From an uncultured Bacillota bacterium (lineage in GTDB: Bacteria > Bacillota > Clostridia > Lachnospirales > CAG-274): DNA of 64,000 bases. Of the stretch, positions 33,513-42,173 are shown piece after piece. How positions within the stretch are numbered: the stretch's first letter is position 1; each line of letters starts with the position of its first letter. Position numbers and translations under genes: made by a program. Location of the stretch: assembly GCA_958426775.1 (NCBI GenBank), contig CATZZP010000009.1:1-64000 (forward strand), in the 5' to 3' direction. The notes under the pieces are model-generated. The model had not been told where the DNA came from and did not search any database. It saw nothing but the letters and a program-made list of their open reading frames with translations.

Positions 33513-33869
33513 TCAGAAAAGACCGCCCGGAATACCTGTGCCTGTAATCTGTCCCATAGTGCTTGTAACAGCATCATCAGCCTGTCTTATAGCCTCGTTT
33601 ACAGCTGTAAGCACCAAATCCTGAAGCATCTCCACATCATCAGGGTCAACTACATCAGGGTTAATTTCAATAGACTTGATTACCTTTTTACCTGTGATTA
33701 CAACCTTAACAGCACCGCCGCCGCTTGTAACCTCAAATTCCTTTAACTCTAAATCCTGCTGAGCTTGTTCCATTTGCTTTTGCATTTTTTGAGCCTGCTT
33801 CATAAGGTTATTCATATTCATACCACCCATGCCGCCGAAGCCGCCCATACCGCCGCGTCCTTTTGCCAT
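33513..33869 (-). CDS. YbaB/EbfC family nucleoid-associated protein
   Basis: A 118-residue DNA-binding protein. The start is Gly/Met-rich (MAKGRGGMGGFGGMGGMN). A long helix (NLMKQAQKMQKQMEQAQQDL) and the conserved VTSGGGAVKVVITGKKVIKSIEINPDVV sheet follow, then the DVEMLQDLVLTAVNEAIRQA helix. YbaB dimers bind DNA and are almost always next to recR, as here (16 nt upstream). AAGGAGG precedes the ATG. Confidence 0.96.
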   Translation of the reverse strand: MAKGRGGMGGFGGMGGMNMNNLMKQAQKMQKQMEQAQQDLELKEFEVTSGGGAVKVVITGKKVIKSIEINPDVVDPDDVEMLQDLVLTAVNEAIRQADDAVTSTMGQITGTGIPGGLF

Positions 33870-33970
33870 TGTAAAATCCTCCTTAAATTCAAGTCAATAT
33901 TTATGACCGTACTTATTACATTATATTGTATATTCTATATTTTTTCAAGTATGAATTGGTTTCTATGTAA

Positions 33971-34001
33971 TATAGAAAAGAGCTACCTATTAGTAGCCCT
34001 T
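33971..34001 (-). terminator. Terminator of the 54-residue small-protein gene
   Basis: On the minus strand a stem (34001-33993 with 33986-33978, one G-U pair) is followed by TTTTC, 14 nt after the small-protein stop. Confidence 0.75.
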
Positions 34002-34014
34002 TCCTTGCAGACCT

Positions 34015-34179
34015 TTATCTGCTGTTCTTGTTTGCCTTTTCGGAGTGATTGTCAGACTTCTTATCCATATCAGCACCAAGCTCATTTGCAAACTCTACTC
34101 TGTTAGAGCGTGATTGCTCTGCTCGGTCTGACTGTCTGTTAGACCTGTTTGACTTATTATCACTTCTGTTACTCTCCAT
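34015..34179 (-). CDS. Small polar protein, 54 residues, possibly spore-related
   Basis: The minus strand carries a perfect AAGGAGG box, an ATG at 34179, a 54-codon frame and its own terminator. The product is almost entirely polar (Asn, Ser, Arg, Asp, Gln, Lys) with one short conserved-looking VEFANELGAD segment. Composition and the EFANE motif recall small acid-soluble spore proteins, especially the gamma type with EFASE repeats. The match is too weak to assign, and there is no alpha/beta SASP signature. An intrinsically disordered protein is likely. The upstream 120 nt contain imperfect hairpins and the presumed promoter. Confidence 0.75.
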   Translation of the reverse strand: MESNRSDNKSNRSNRQSDRAEQSRSNRVEFANELGADMDKKSDNHSEKANKNSR

Positions 34180-34320
34180 TAGAAAGTTCCTCCTTAAAAA
34201 AGCTTAAAACATCTGTATTTCAGACTGCATAGCTGCAAGCTGAAACACAGCTGTCTAATATGCAGCTTAACTACTGCTCTATTATTATTATCAAGGAGAG
34301 TTTTTTATATTCATATTTTT

Positions 34321-35190
34321 TTAATTTTTTATATCCTCCGGCACTTCCAAGGTAATCTTACCCATTTTAGCTGCCCTGAACTCATCAAGCATTATAGTTG
34401 CGGCACGCTTGGTATCAACCTCACCGCCCTTTACTTTAAAGCCTCTTGCTTCGCCTATTTTTTTCAATATATCAAAGGTATTTTCTACACCCTCACAATC
34501 AACGCCGTAACGCTCCTTAATTGCATTTGGATAAAGCCTGTTAAGATATTCAATCAAATTAACGGAAAGCTCCTCAAGGTCAATAATGTTATCATTTACG
34601 GCACCTGTAAAGGCAAGCTTCATCCCCACTGCCTTATCCTCAAACTTAGGCCAAAGTATACCCGGGGTATCTAAAAGCTCAAAGTCCTTACGTATTTTAA
34701 CCCACTGCTTACTTCTTGTAACACCGGGTCTGTCACCTGTCTTAGCCATAGCCTTGCCCACAAGCTTATTAATAAGGGTGGACTTACCTACGTTGGGTAT
34801 ACCTACAATCATTGCCCTTGTAGGGGTAAAAATTCTGCCTCTTTTTTTCAGCCTTTCAAGCTTTTCTGTCATTAAATCAGCCGCAACAGTACTTATATCC
34901 TTAACACCCGTACCTGTAATGGAGTTAACCTTAACTACCCTGAAGCCCTTTGCCTCAAAGTATTCTGTCCATAAGGCGGTTTTTTTATCATCGGCAAGGT
35001 CTGCCTTATTTAAAATTACAATACGCTTTTTATCCCTTGCAAGCTTATCTATTTCGGGGTTTTTACTGCTGTATGGTATTCTTGCATCTAAAAGTTCAAT
35101 TACTATATCTACAAGCTTAATATTTTCATCCATCATACGCCTTGTTTTAGTCATATGACCGGGGTACCATTGTATATTCATATCTGCCAT
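34321..35190 (-). CDS. rbgA: Ribosome biogenesis GTPase RbgA (YlqF)
   Basis: A circularly permuted GTPase of 289 residues required for late 50S assembly. In order: NIQWYPGHMTKTRRMM start, ELLDARIPYSSKNP, NKADL (G4), the P-loop GIPNVGKSTLINKL, PGVTRSKQW (G2) and LLDTPGILWPKF (G3), then a helical C-terminal RNA-binding domain. ATG at 35190 has an AAAGGGAG box 8 nt upstream; two nearer in-frame starts (35196, 35199) are too close to it. It is a single gene on the minus strand. Confidence 0.96.
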   Translation of the reverse strand: MADMNIQWYPGHMTKTRRMMDENIKLVDIVIELLDARIPYSSKNPEIDKLARDKKRIVILNKADLADDKKTALWTEYFEAKGFRVVKVNSITGTGVKDISTVAADLMTEKLERLKKRGRIFTPTRAMIVGIPNVGKSTLINKLVGKAMAKTGDRPGVTRSKQWVKIRKDFELLDTPGILWPKFEDKAVGMKLAFTGAVNDNIIDLEELSVNLIEYLNRLYPNAIKERYGVDCEGVENTFDILKKIGEARGFKVKGGEVDTKRAATIMLDEFRAAKMGKITLEVPEDIKN

Positions 35191-35271
35191 AATCATCACT
35201 CCCTTTCGTCTGTTACAGTTATTTTAACACATTTTTTTGCTTGTTACAATCAATTTCTGTTTACAGCAATA

Positions 35272-35307
35272 CAAAAAAGACCCCTTGTATTGACAAAGAG
35301 CCTTTTT
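35272..35307 (-). terminator. Terminator of the feo operon
   Basis: On the minus strand a long imperfect stem with several G-U pairs (ACAAGGGGTC pairing with GGCTCTTTGT) ends in a T6 run, about 15 nt after the last feo gene. Confidence 0.75.
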
Positions 35308-35322
35308 CATTATTTTTAGTCC

Positions 35323-35478
35323 TTACTTACTGCCACAGCTGTTTTTCTTTGATTTACCGCACTGCTTTGAATAGGGACAGCCTATACAAGCCTGACCTTT
35401 TTTCTTTGCCTTGTATAGATAAAGACAAGCACCGCCGATTAAAACAGCTAAAACTGCAATTATAATTAAATTTTCCAT
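35323..35478 (-). CDS. FeoB-associated Cys-rich membrane protein
   Basis: A 51-residue protein encoded 2 nt after feoB on the same strand (the feoB tail AAAGGCG serves as its ribosome binding site). It has one N-terminal transmembrane helix (residues 3-22), a basic KAKKKG stretch, then the Cys-rich CIGCPYSKQCGKSKKNSC tail. Small proteins of this layout frequently follow feoB in Clostridia and are annotated as FeoB-associated. A role in handing Fe(II) over or in redox protection of the pore is plausible but unproven. It is too short for many gene callers. Confidence 0.88.
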   Translation of the reverse strand: MENLIIIAVLAVLIGGACLYLYKAKKKGQACIGCPYSKQCGKSKKNSCGSK

Positions 35479-35480
35479 AA

Positions 35481-37472
35481 TTACGCCTTTGCACTGAGTG
35501 TATATTCTTTACTCAGTCGTTTATCCGCACCAACAATCAACCATGTAATAATACCGACTATTACTGCTACTGCTATAAGACCCGGTACAAAGCCTGTACC
35601 AAAGGTTCCCTCGGTTATAAGGGTACCGATTTGATATACTAAAAATGCTACAGTATAGCCTGTTGCAAACTGAAGTGCAACACCGCCCAAGAGCCATTTT
35701 TTATCCTTGATTTCAGAGTTCATGGCACCTATTGCCGCAAAGCAAGGAGGTGTAAATAAGTTAAACATAAGGCATGCAAGAGCAGCCACCTTGGTAATAC
35801 CAAATATAGCCGCAACCTCATTTGCACCACTCATTAACACAAGCTCCTCTGTATCAATAAAGTTTGTAACACCGTAGCAAACCGCAAGTGTGCCTACAAC
35901 GTTTTCCTTGGCAATAAAGCCTGTAACAGCTGCCGCCGCCATCTGCCATACACCAAAACCTAAAGGAATAAGCAGGACAGCTACAGGCGAAGCAATTGAA
36001 GCCAGGATTGAGGTGCTTTCCATACCCTCCTCCACAAGTTGGAAATTCCAGTCAAATGCCTGCATAATCTGCACAAGAGTATTACATACAAGAATAATTG
36101 TACCTGCCTTTACTATGTAAGCCCAGCCACGTGAACACATAGAAAGGAACGCTCTTTTTATTGAAGGTAATTTATATTCGGGAAGTTCAATAATAAAGAA
36201 CGATTTACGATTTTTATAGCCTGCTATTTTATTAACTAAAAGAGCTCCTACAAAAATTAAGACAATGCCTGCAAAATACATAAGTGTACCTACCCATGAA
36301 GCATCTGCAAAGAAAACTCCCGCAAAAAGTGCAATAACAGGTAACTTTGCACCGCAAGGCATAAAAGGTGAAAGCATAGCTGTTGCTCTGCGTTCACGCT
36401 CATTGCGGATAGTACGGCTTGCCATTACACCGGGAATTGCACAGCCTGTTGTAATTATAAACGGTATAACGGACTTACCTGATAAGCCTACTTTTTTAAA
36501 GATAGGGTCAAGTACTACCGACACTCTTGCCATATAACCACAATCCTCTAAAAGTGCAATTAAAAAGTACATTACCATTACAAGAGGTAAAAAGCCTACA
36601 ACAGCACCCACACCGCCTATAATACCGTCAACTAAAAGAGACTGTAAAAGGGGATGTGCATTTTCAACAAGACCCGCAACATAACCTTGAAAGCCTTCAA
36701 TCCAGCCTACAAGCACATCTGCAAGTAACGGACCGAAGCTCGCCTGTGATATATTGAATACAAAGAACATAACCACGGCAAATATAGGTATTCCCAACCA
36801 CTTATTGGTTAAAACGGTGTCTATTTTATCACTCTTGCTCTTTTCCTTGGTTAAAACCTTTCTTGTTTCAACCTCTTTAACAAGAGCATTTACAAATTCA
36901 AAACGATTTCTGTCAGCCCTTTCTACAGCCTCCTTGTTTGTAAGGTCAATATCCCCCTGGCTGTAAGGTGCTGTCTGTGTTTTACCTGCCCAATCAACCG
37001 CCGCATCCACAACTGCCTTTAAGCCCTTTTGAGTTGTTGAAATTGTATTGACAACAGGACAGCCAAGTCTTTGAGAAAGCTTATCCGTATCAATTACAGT
37101 AGCCTTTTTTTCGTTAATATCACTTTTATTCAAAGCTACAACAACGGGTATACCAAGCTCTAAAAGCTGGGTTGTAAAAAACAGGCTTCGGCTTAAATTA
37201 GTAGCATCAACAATATTGATAATTACATCAGGTCTTTCATTTTTAACATAAGCACTTGTTATGCTTTCCTCTGATGTAAACGGGGACATTGAGTATGCAC
37301 CCGGCAAATCAACTGCTGTAATGTCAGTGCTTGCAAAGCTGCTTTTAATAGTATGCTCCTTCTTTTCAACCGTAACGCCTGCCCAGTTGCCCACCTTTTC
37401 ATTTCTGCCTGTAAGGGCATTATACATAGTGGTTTTGCCTGAGTTAGGATTACCTGTCAAAGCAATTCTCAT
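35481..37472 (-). CDS. feoB: Ferrous iron transport protein B
   Basis: This 663-residue protein imports Fe(II) under anaerobic conditions. The N-terminal G domain has GNPNSGKTTMYNAL (G1), DLPGAYSM (G3) and NKSD (G4), followed by a helical GDI-like spacer. The C-terminal membrane part includes two Gate-type segments (SVVLDPIFKKVGLSGKSVIPFI... and the AGTIILVCN helix) and TGCAIPGVMASR. AAGGAGG precedes the ATG. The 198 nt before it contain two TTAG-N6-CTAA palindromes and separate it from feoA, so it may have its own promoter. Confidence 0.97.
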   Translation of the reverse strand: MRIALTGNPNSGKTTMYNALTGRNEKVGNWAGVTVEKKEHTIKSSFASTDITAVDLPGAYSMSPFTSEESITSAYVKNERPDVIINIVDATNLSRSLFFTTQLLELGIPVVVALNKSDINEKKATVIDTDKLSQRLGCPVVNTISTTQKGLKAVVDAAVDWAGKTQTAPYSQGDIDLTNKEAVERADRNRFEFVNALVKEVETRKVLTKEKSKSDKIDTVLTNKWLGIPIFAVVMFFVFNISQASFGPLLADVLVGWIEGFQGYVAGLVENAHPLLQSLLVDGIIGGVGAVVGFLPLVMVMYFLIALLEDCGYMARVSVVLDPIFKKVGLSGKSVIPFIITTGCAIPGVMASRTIRNERERRATAMLSPFMPCGAKLPVIALFAGVFFADASWVGTLMYFAGIVLIFVGALLVNKIAGYKNRKSFFIIELPEYKLPSIKRAFLSMCSRGWAYIVKAGTIILVCNTLVQIMQAFDWNFQLVEEGMESTSILASIASPVAVLLIPLGFGVWQMAAAAVTGFIAKENVVGTLAVCYGVTNFIDTEELVLMSGANEVAAIFGITKVAALACLMFNLFTPPCFAAIGAMNSEIKDKKWLLGGVALQFATGYTVAFLVYQIGTLITEGTFGTGFVPGLIAVAVIVGIITWLIVGADKRLSKEYTLSAKA

Positions 37473-37510
37473 AAAATTTTCCTCCTTAAAAATTATATTC
37501 TTTTATTATA

Positions 37511-37654
37511 AGTTAGCCTAAACTAACTATTTATCAAAAATCCAACACCTGCAAAATACATTTATCGGTCTTTGCTGTCAGCTATGATTAACCGCATATC
37601 AGACACTGTTTTTCTGCATAGTCCTTCTATGCAGTTAGTTTTGTCTAACTGCAT
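37511..37654. promoter_or_regulatory. Two palindromic operator candidates upstream of feoB
   Basis: 37511-37528 reads AGTTAG-N6-CTAACT and 37629-37654 has ten-base arms around GTTAG-N6-CTAAC. Both share TTAG-N6-CTAA with the two feoA sites. The first lies directly upstream of a minus-strand TATAAT (37510-37505). The second can also form a hairpin. An iron-responsive DtxR/MntR-type repressor is the natural candidate because its consensus contains TTAG/CTAA arms. Confidence 0.7.
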
Positions 37655-37670
37655 CTGAAAATAAAGAGGC

Positions 37671-37883
37671 TTAAATAATTATAGCCTCTGCAAGCTGGTT
37701 ATCAATATTATATCTGCCGTCTTTAATTGAAACAACACAGCCTCCCTTTAAGTGAGATATAACTGTAATAGGCTCACCGCTGTAACAGCCAAGAGAAAAC
37801 AAAAAGCTGTTAAGCTCCTCATCGTCTGTTTCAATTTGCTTTATTATATATTCTTCTCCTTCAACAGCCTGTTTTAAATTCAT
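37671..37883 (-). CDS. feoA: Ferrous iron transport protein A
   Basis: A 70-residue SH3-like protein that assists FeoB at the membrane's cytoplasmic face. It shows MNLKQAVEGEEYIIKQIE, the FLFSLGCYSGEPITVI core and a C-terminal YNIDNQLAEAIII strand. Start 37883 is preferred (GAGGCG just upstream) over 37895. It lies upstream of feoB on the same strand, behind a consensus promoter overlapped by palindromic operators. Confidence 0.9.
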   Translation of the reverse strand: MNLKQAVEGEEYIIKQIETDDEELNSFLFSLGCYSGEPITVISHLKGGCVVSIKDGRYNIDNQLAEAIII

Positions 37884-37906
37884 AAAACGCCTCATTTCGT
37901 ATTTAA

Positions 37907-37992
37907 TTAGCCTCAGCTAACTCCATCATCAAAATTATGGTTAGCTTTCACTAACCATATGCAATTATATATTTATTTTTATTATTTGTCAA
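37907..37992 (-). promoter_or_regulatory. feoA promoter with two TTAG-N6-CTAA operators
   Basis: The minus strand has a perfect consensus promoter: TTGACA (37992-37987), 17-nt spacer, TATAAT (37969-37964). Immediately downstream, across the expected start site, is a palindrome with nine-base arms (37936-37959, GGTTAG-N6-CTAACC core). A second TTAG-N6-CTAA lies at 37907-37920, about 34 nt further. This is the classical layout for repression by steric block, most likely by an iron-dependent DtxR-family regulator. Confidence 0.85.
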
Positions 37993-38084
37993 GTGCTTTT
38001 GAAAAAATTTTAAATTTGAAATTATACTGCCTAAAGAATTATTTAAACTACTTAAATATTTTCAGCTGACTTGGTCTATTTTTA

Positions 38085-38384
38085 TTATTTCTTATCCTTT
38101 TTAGTAAAAAAATCCTCTGTCTTTGCAGAATAGGGATTAACATTTTTCTTATATACGGGCTTTTGAGTACCGCAGCCTGATACCCAACACAAAACCAAGG
38201 TAACAACTAATGATATTAACACCCACAAGCCTAAAAGTACCCACATAACAATTATAGGAAGGTTCACTGCAAAATGGGCAGCTAAAGCAATAAGTGCAAG
38301 TATAAACCATTCCCCACGAAAAAACATATTAAGGACAAGACTCAGAAAAAAGCCCTCCATTTTACTTTTAAAGCGACCTGACAT
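38085..38384 (-). CDS. Hypothetical two-helix membrane protein
   Basis: A 99-residue protein with two or three hydrophobic helices (about residues 13-19 weak, 26-48 and 50-72), a WVSGCG turn and a charged Lys-rich cytoplasmic tail (NPYSAKTEDFFTKKDKK). I do not recognise the family. GGGAGG precedes the ATG. It lies 93 nt downstream of the lysC gene beyond a terminator, so it is probably transcribed separately. Confidence 0.75.
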   Translation of the reverse strand: MSGRFKSKMEGFFLSLVLNMFFRGEWFILALIALAAHFAVNLPIIVMWVLLGLWVLISLVVTLVLCWVSGCGTQKPVYKKNVNPYSAKTEDFFTKKDKK

Positions 38385-38441
38385 ATATATACCTCCCTTT
38401 TATTGTATTATAGCATAAGCTTACCTAAGGTATCAACAAAA

Positions 38442-38468
38442 AAGCAGTAAGCCGAAAGCCTACTGCTT
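38442..38468 (-). terminator. Terminator after lysC
   Basis: An 8-bp perfect stem (38468-38461 with 38449-38442) surrounds a partly paired loop and is followed on the minus strand by TTTTTT, 10 nt after the lysC stop. Confidence 0.85.
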
Positions 38469-38477
38469 AATTTAATA

Positions 38478-39701
38478 TTACTTGCTTATTTCCATTGTCT
38501 GTGTCATAAACTTATCATGGATAGCAACTGCTGCTCTGTCTGCATCCTTTTCATCTACAAGGAGAGAAATTTTAATTTCAGATGTAGAAATCATATTTAC
38601 GTTAATGCCTGCATCAAAGGTTGCCTCAAAAAGCATAGATGCAACGCCTGCATTTGTAGCCATACCTGCACCTACGATAGATACCTTTGCTACGTCTGAA
38701 TTATGACTCATATAGTCAAAGCCAAGGCGTGCCTTATTTGCCTCAAGTACCTCAATAGCTGTTTCAAGGTCAGACTGTGCAATTGTAAAGCTTATATCCT
38801 TTTTATCCTCACGACCGATTGACTGTAAGATAATATCAACACTAATCTTTTCCTTACTTAAAAGAGAGAATATCTTAAAGGCTGTACCCGGCTCATCCTT
38901 AAGACCTACAAGAGAAATTCTTGCTACATCCTTATCTACAGCCACACCGTTTACTAACATCTTTTCCACTTTAGTTTCCTCCTTAACAACTGTACCCTCT
39001 GCATCTGTCATACTTGAGCGTACTACTAAATTTACGTTATATTTTTTAGCTAATTCAACTGAACGGTTGTGAAGTACCTTGGCACCTAAGCTTGCAAGCT
39101 CCAGCATTTCATCATAGGTAATTTCGTCAAGCTTAAAGGCCGTCTTTACAATACGTGGGTCACAGGTGTATACACCGTCAACATCTGTATAAATTTCGCA
39201 AATATCTGCATGAAGCTTTGCTGCAAGGGCAACTGCTGATGTATCTGAACCGCCTCTGCCTAAGGTGGTTACATCAAGATGTCTGTTAATACCCTGGAAG
39301 CCTGTTATAATTACAATATTTTTCTTTTCAAGCTCGTTTGTAATACGCTCGGTAGAAATATCCTTAATTCTTGCGTTACCATAGGTTGAGGTTGATACAA
39401 TCTTGCACTGGAAGGCGTTAAGGGATATTACAGGGTAGCCCAATGCACCGATTGCCATTGACATAAGAGCAACCGACTGCTGTTCACCTGTTGATAAAAG
39501 CATATCCATTTCACGCTTTGAGGCATGAGGGTTTATCTCGTGAGCCTTTTCAATAAGCTCGTCTGTTGTATCGCCCTGGGCGCTTAATACAACTACTACC
39601 TGATTACCCTCTTTATAGCTGTTTACAATAGTCTGTGCAACATGCTTTATTCTTTCGGCATTTGCTACGGAAGAACCGCCAAACTTTTTTACTATTAACA
39701 C
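38478..39701 (-). CDS. lysC: Aspartate kinase
   Basis: A 407-residue monofunctional aspartokinase, the first step of the Lys/Thr/Met pathway. The N-terminal VKKFGGSSV motif, LLSTGEQQSVALM, GRGGSDTSAVALA and YTDVDGVYTCDPRIV are intact, followed by two C-terminal ACT domains (about 265-407) for allosteric control. The start codon is GTG at 39701 with AAGGAGG 8 nt upstream. It follows hom by 18 nt, giving an ACT-regulator/hom/lysC operon. Confidence 0.96.
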   Translation of the reverse strand: MLIVKKFGGSSVANAERIKHVAQTIVNSYKEGNQVVVVLSAQGDTTDELIEKAHEINPHASKREMDMLLSTGEQQSVALMSMAIGALGYPVISLNAFQCKIVSTSTYGNARIKDISTERITNELEKKNIVIITGFQGINRHLDVTTLGRGGSDTSAVALAAKLHADICEIYTDVDGVYTCDPRIVKTAFKLDEITYDEMLELASLGAKVLHNRSVELAKKYNVNLVVRSSMTDAEGTVVKEETKVEKMLVNGVAVDKDVARISLVGLKDEPGTAFKIFSLLSKEKISVDIILQSIGREDKKDISFTIAQSDLETAIEVLEANKARLGFDYMSHNSDVAKVSIVGAGMATNAGVASMLFEATFDAGINVNMISTSEIKISLLVDEKDADRAAVAIHDKFMTQTMEISK

Positions 39702-39719
39702 CTTTATATCCTCCTTATA

Positions 39720-40958
39720 TTACCTCTGCTCAACTCTGATTGCAGAAAGTATATCTGTAATGCCCTCTGCATTAAGCAGGCTGTTTATATTTTCATTTAC
39801 CCTTTTTTCACTGTCAGGCATGGTAACAAAGGCAAGCTCGTCCTCAGCTACACCGTCAATTATTTCTACCTTACCGAATACACCTTCAATGCTGTTAAGG
39901 GCTGTTGCCTTATCATTATATGCAATTCTGACAAATTTTTTCACAGTTACAGAATCAATATCTAAAAGAGGCTGTACCTCCTCGCTCCAATGTACACCTA
40001 TGTTAATGTTCTTATGTCTTACCGCCTCAACTATGTCGCTTACAACAGCAGCAGCAGTAGGGAGCTTACCTGCACCCTTACCGTAGAACATAACCTCGCC
40101 TAACATATTGCCTGTAAGCTTAATTGCATTAAATACATCACTTACATTTGAAAGAGGGTTTTCGCTCTCAAGCATAAGAGGGCATACCCTTGCCCATACA
40201 CCCTTGTCTGTAAAGCTTGCAGTAGCAACTAATTTAAGGCTCTTACCCATTTTCTTTGAGTAATCAATATCTGTCTTTGTAATATTTGTAATACCCTCTG
40301 TGTGAATATCCTCAAAATTAACCTGCTTTTCCGTAGCAAGAGAAGCCAGGATAGCAATTTTACGGCAGGTATCATGACCCTCAACATCTGCCTCGGGGTT
40401 ACGCTCTGCATAGCCCTTTGCCTGTGCATCCTTTAATACATCATCATACTCTAAGCCCTCATCGCCCATTTTAGTAAGCATATAGTTGGTAGTACCGTTA
40501 AGGATACCCGTAATTTCCTCAATCTTATCTGAGGTAATGCTTCTTATAATAGGCCTGATAATAGGTATACCGCCGCCTACGCTTGCCTCAAAAAGAAAGT
40601 TTACCTTATTTTCCTTAGCAAGCCTTAAAAGCTCAGCACCATGCTTAGCTACAAGTGCCTTATTTGAGGTACAAACACTCTTGCCCTTTAAGATAGAGCG
40701 TTTTACAAATGTATATGCAGGCTCAATACCGCCCATAACCTCAACAACAACCTCTACCTCATCATCGGAAATAATATCCTCAAAATTATGAGTTAATACC
40801 TCCTCAACAGGATCCCCCGGAAAGTCCCTTAAATCAAGAACATACTTAATTGTAATAGGCTTTAAAGCCTTTTTGTCAATGCTCTCACCGTTAGTTTTAA
40901 GCACCTCATAAACACCTGAGCCTACTGTACCGTAGCCAAGTATAGCAATTGCTGCCAT
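39720..40958 (-). CDS. hom: Homoserine dehydrogenase
   Basis: A 412-residue NAD(P)-dependent enzyme reducing aspartate semialdehyde to homoserine. It has AILGYGTVGSGV (cofactor loop), TSNKALVAKHG, LFEASVGGGIPIIRPI, GILNGTTNYML and the YAERNPEADVEGHDTCRKIAIL catalytic block, with a C-terminal ACT domain (about 340-412). ATG at 40958 has AGGGAG 8 nt upstream; the in-frame GTG at 40967 overlaps the preceding gene. The upstream ACT-domain regulator gene ends 6 nt before it. Confidence 0.96.
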   Translation of the reverse strand: MAAIAILGYGTVGSGVYEVLKTNGESIDKKALKPITIKYVLDLRDFPGDPVEEVLTHNFEDIISDDEVEVVVEVMGGIEPAYTFVKRSILKGKSVCTSNKALVAKHGAELLRLAKENKVNFLFEASVGGGIPIIRPIIRSITSDKIEEITGILNGTTNYMLTKMGDEGLEYDDVLKDAQAKGYAERNPEADVEGHDTCRKIAILASLATEKQVNFEDIHTEGITNITKTDIDYSKKMGKSLKLVATASFTDKGVWARVCPLMLESENPLSNVSDVFNAIKLTGNMLGEVMFYGKGAGKLPTAAAVVSDIVEAVRHKNINIGVHWSEEVQPLLDIDSVTVKKFVRIAYNDKATALNSIEGVFGKVEIIDGVAEDELAFVTMPDSEKRVNENINSLLNAEGITDILSAIRVEQR

Positions 40959-40963
40959 AAATT

Positions 40964-41407
40964 TCACTCCCTAGCAATTATTTTTATGGATAACAGACCG
41001 TCTATTACCCTTAGTTTATCAAGCAATACACTTATATCGTTTTTGATACGGCTTACTTCAACGCTTATTGTTACATTGGCAATGCCGTTTATAGGTATGG
41101 TTTGGTTAATTGTAAGTATGTTTACATCCTCACTTGCTATAATATCAAGTACATTTGACAAAAGCCCCGGCTTATCGGAAAGATTGCAGGCAAAAATTAC
41201 TGTATGCCCACGCTTATCCTCACCTAAGGAAAAAATATAATCCCTGTATTTATAAAATGCACTGCGGCTTATGCCCACCTGTGCAACAGCCTCCTGAACA
41301 GTCAGGCTGCCGTTTTCCGCAATAAGCTTTTTAACCGCTATTACCTTTGAAAAAACCTCAGGTAAAACCCTGCTGTCTACAATATATAAATCAGAACCGC
41401 TTGTCAT
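40964..41407 (-). CDS. ACT-domain regulator of the homoserine pathway (ThrR/PheB family)
   Basis: A 147-residue protein with an N-terminal winged/helix-turn-helix segment (TVQEAVAQVGISRSAFYKYRDYIF) and a C-terminal ACT domain (GHTVIFACNLSDKPGLLSNVLDIIA onward). It belongs to the UPF0735 ACT family, whose Bacillus member ThrR (formerly PheB) represses hom-thrCB. Its position directly before hom and lysC supports amino-acid-responsive regulation of this operon. ATG at 41407 follows TAGGAG at 8 nt. Confidence 0.9.
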   Translation of the reverse strand: MTSGSDLYIVDSRVLPEVFSKVIAVKKLIAENGSLTVQEAVAQVGISRSAFYKYRDYIFSLGEDKRGHTVIFACNLSDKPGLLSNVLDIIASEDVNILTINQTIPINGIANVTISVEVSRIKNDISVLLDKLRVIDGLLSIKIIARE

Positions 41408-41494
41408 ATTTTGTACTCCTACCAAAAACATTTGTGTACCATACAGAGAATAATACCATAATTCGATTTTTTTTGCAAGCCTTTTTTTTAAAAA

Positions 41495-41521
41495 AAGGAC
41501 TACCTCAAAGGAGATAGTCCT
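41495..41521 (-). terminator. Terminator of the rubrerythrin gene
   Basis: A 7-bp stem (41521-41515 with 41502-41496) is followed on the minus strand by a long T run. Confidence 0.88.
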
Positions 41522-41557
41522 GATATACTTAAATTATAAAGTTAAAACGCTTGCAGA

Positions 41558-42100
41558 TTAATAATTTTCCACCCTGAGCTTAAAGTATGCCTTTGGGTGG
41601 TCGCAAACAGGGCAAACCTCAGGTGCTTGCTTACCGATATGAATATGTCCGCAGTTACCGCACTCCCAAATCATATCGCCCTCACGTGAAAATACAAGAC
41701 CGCCCTCTACATTTGCAAGAAGCTTTCTGTATCTTTCCTCATGAGTCTTTTCAATAGCCGCTACTCCTTCAAAAAGTGTTGCTATCTCGTCAAAGCCCTC
41801 TTCTCTTGCTTCCTTGGCAAAGGTGCTGTACATATCTGTCCATTCATAATTTTCACCTGCTGCCGCATCCTTAAGATTTTCTGTTGTAGTAGGCACGGCA
41901 CCGCCGCAAAGAAGCTTAAACCAAATTTTAGCATGCTCTCTTTCATTAGCCGCAGTTTCCTCAAAAATCTGAGCAATCTGTACATAGCCGTCCTTTTTAG
42001 CCTTTGAAGCATAATAGGTATACTTGTTTGTAGCCTGTGATTCACCTGCAAAAGCAATTTTAAGGTTAGCCTCCGTCTTTGTTCCTTTTAGTTCTTTCAT
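41558..42100 (-). CDS. rbr: Rubrerythrin
   Basis: A 180-residue peroxide-scavenging protein of anaerobes. The N-terminal four-helix domain carries the di-iron ligands (FAGESQATNKY, EETAANEREHAKIWF and a second E-x-x-H in GVAAIEKTHEERY). The C-terminal rubredoxin-like domain has WECGNCGHIH and CPVCDHPKAYF. It reduces H2O2 using rubredoxin or related donors. AAAGGAGG precedes the ATG, and an upstream minus-strand TATAAT (42144-42139) could be its -10. It is monocistronic. Confidence 0.97.
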   Translation of the reverse strand: MKELKGTKTEANLKIAFAGESQATNKYTYYASKAKKDGYVQIAQIFEETAANEREHAKIWFKLLCGGAVPTTTENLKDAAAGENYEWTDMYSTFAKEAREEGFDEIATLFEGVAAIEKTHEERYRKLLANVEGGLVFSREGDMIWECGNCGHIHIGKQAPEVCPVCDHPKAYFKLRVENY

Positions 42101-42173
42101 TGAAAAACCTCCTTTTGTAATAAATTTTACTTGTGTATATTATACCACATATACAAAAATAATGCCACCTTTT

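Noticed and set aside
34586..35158. 190-codon plus-strand frame opposite rbgA
   Set aside because: It lies entirely antisense to a well-conserved GTPase gene, with no ribosome binding site or family resemblance.
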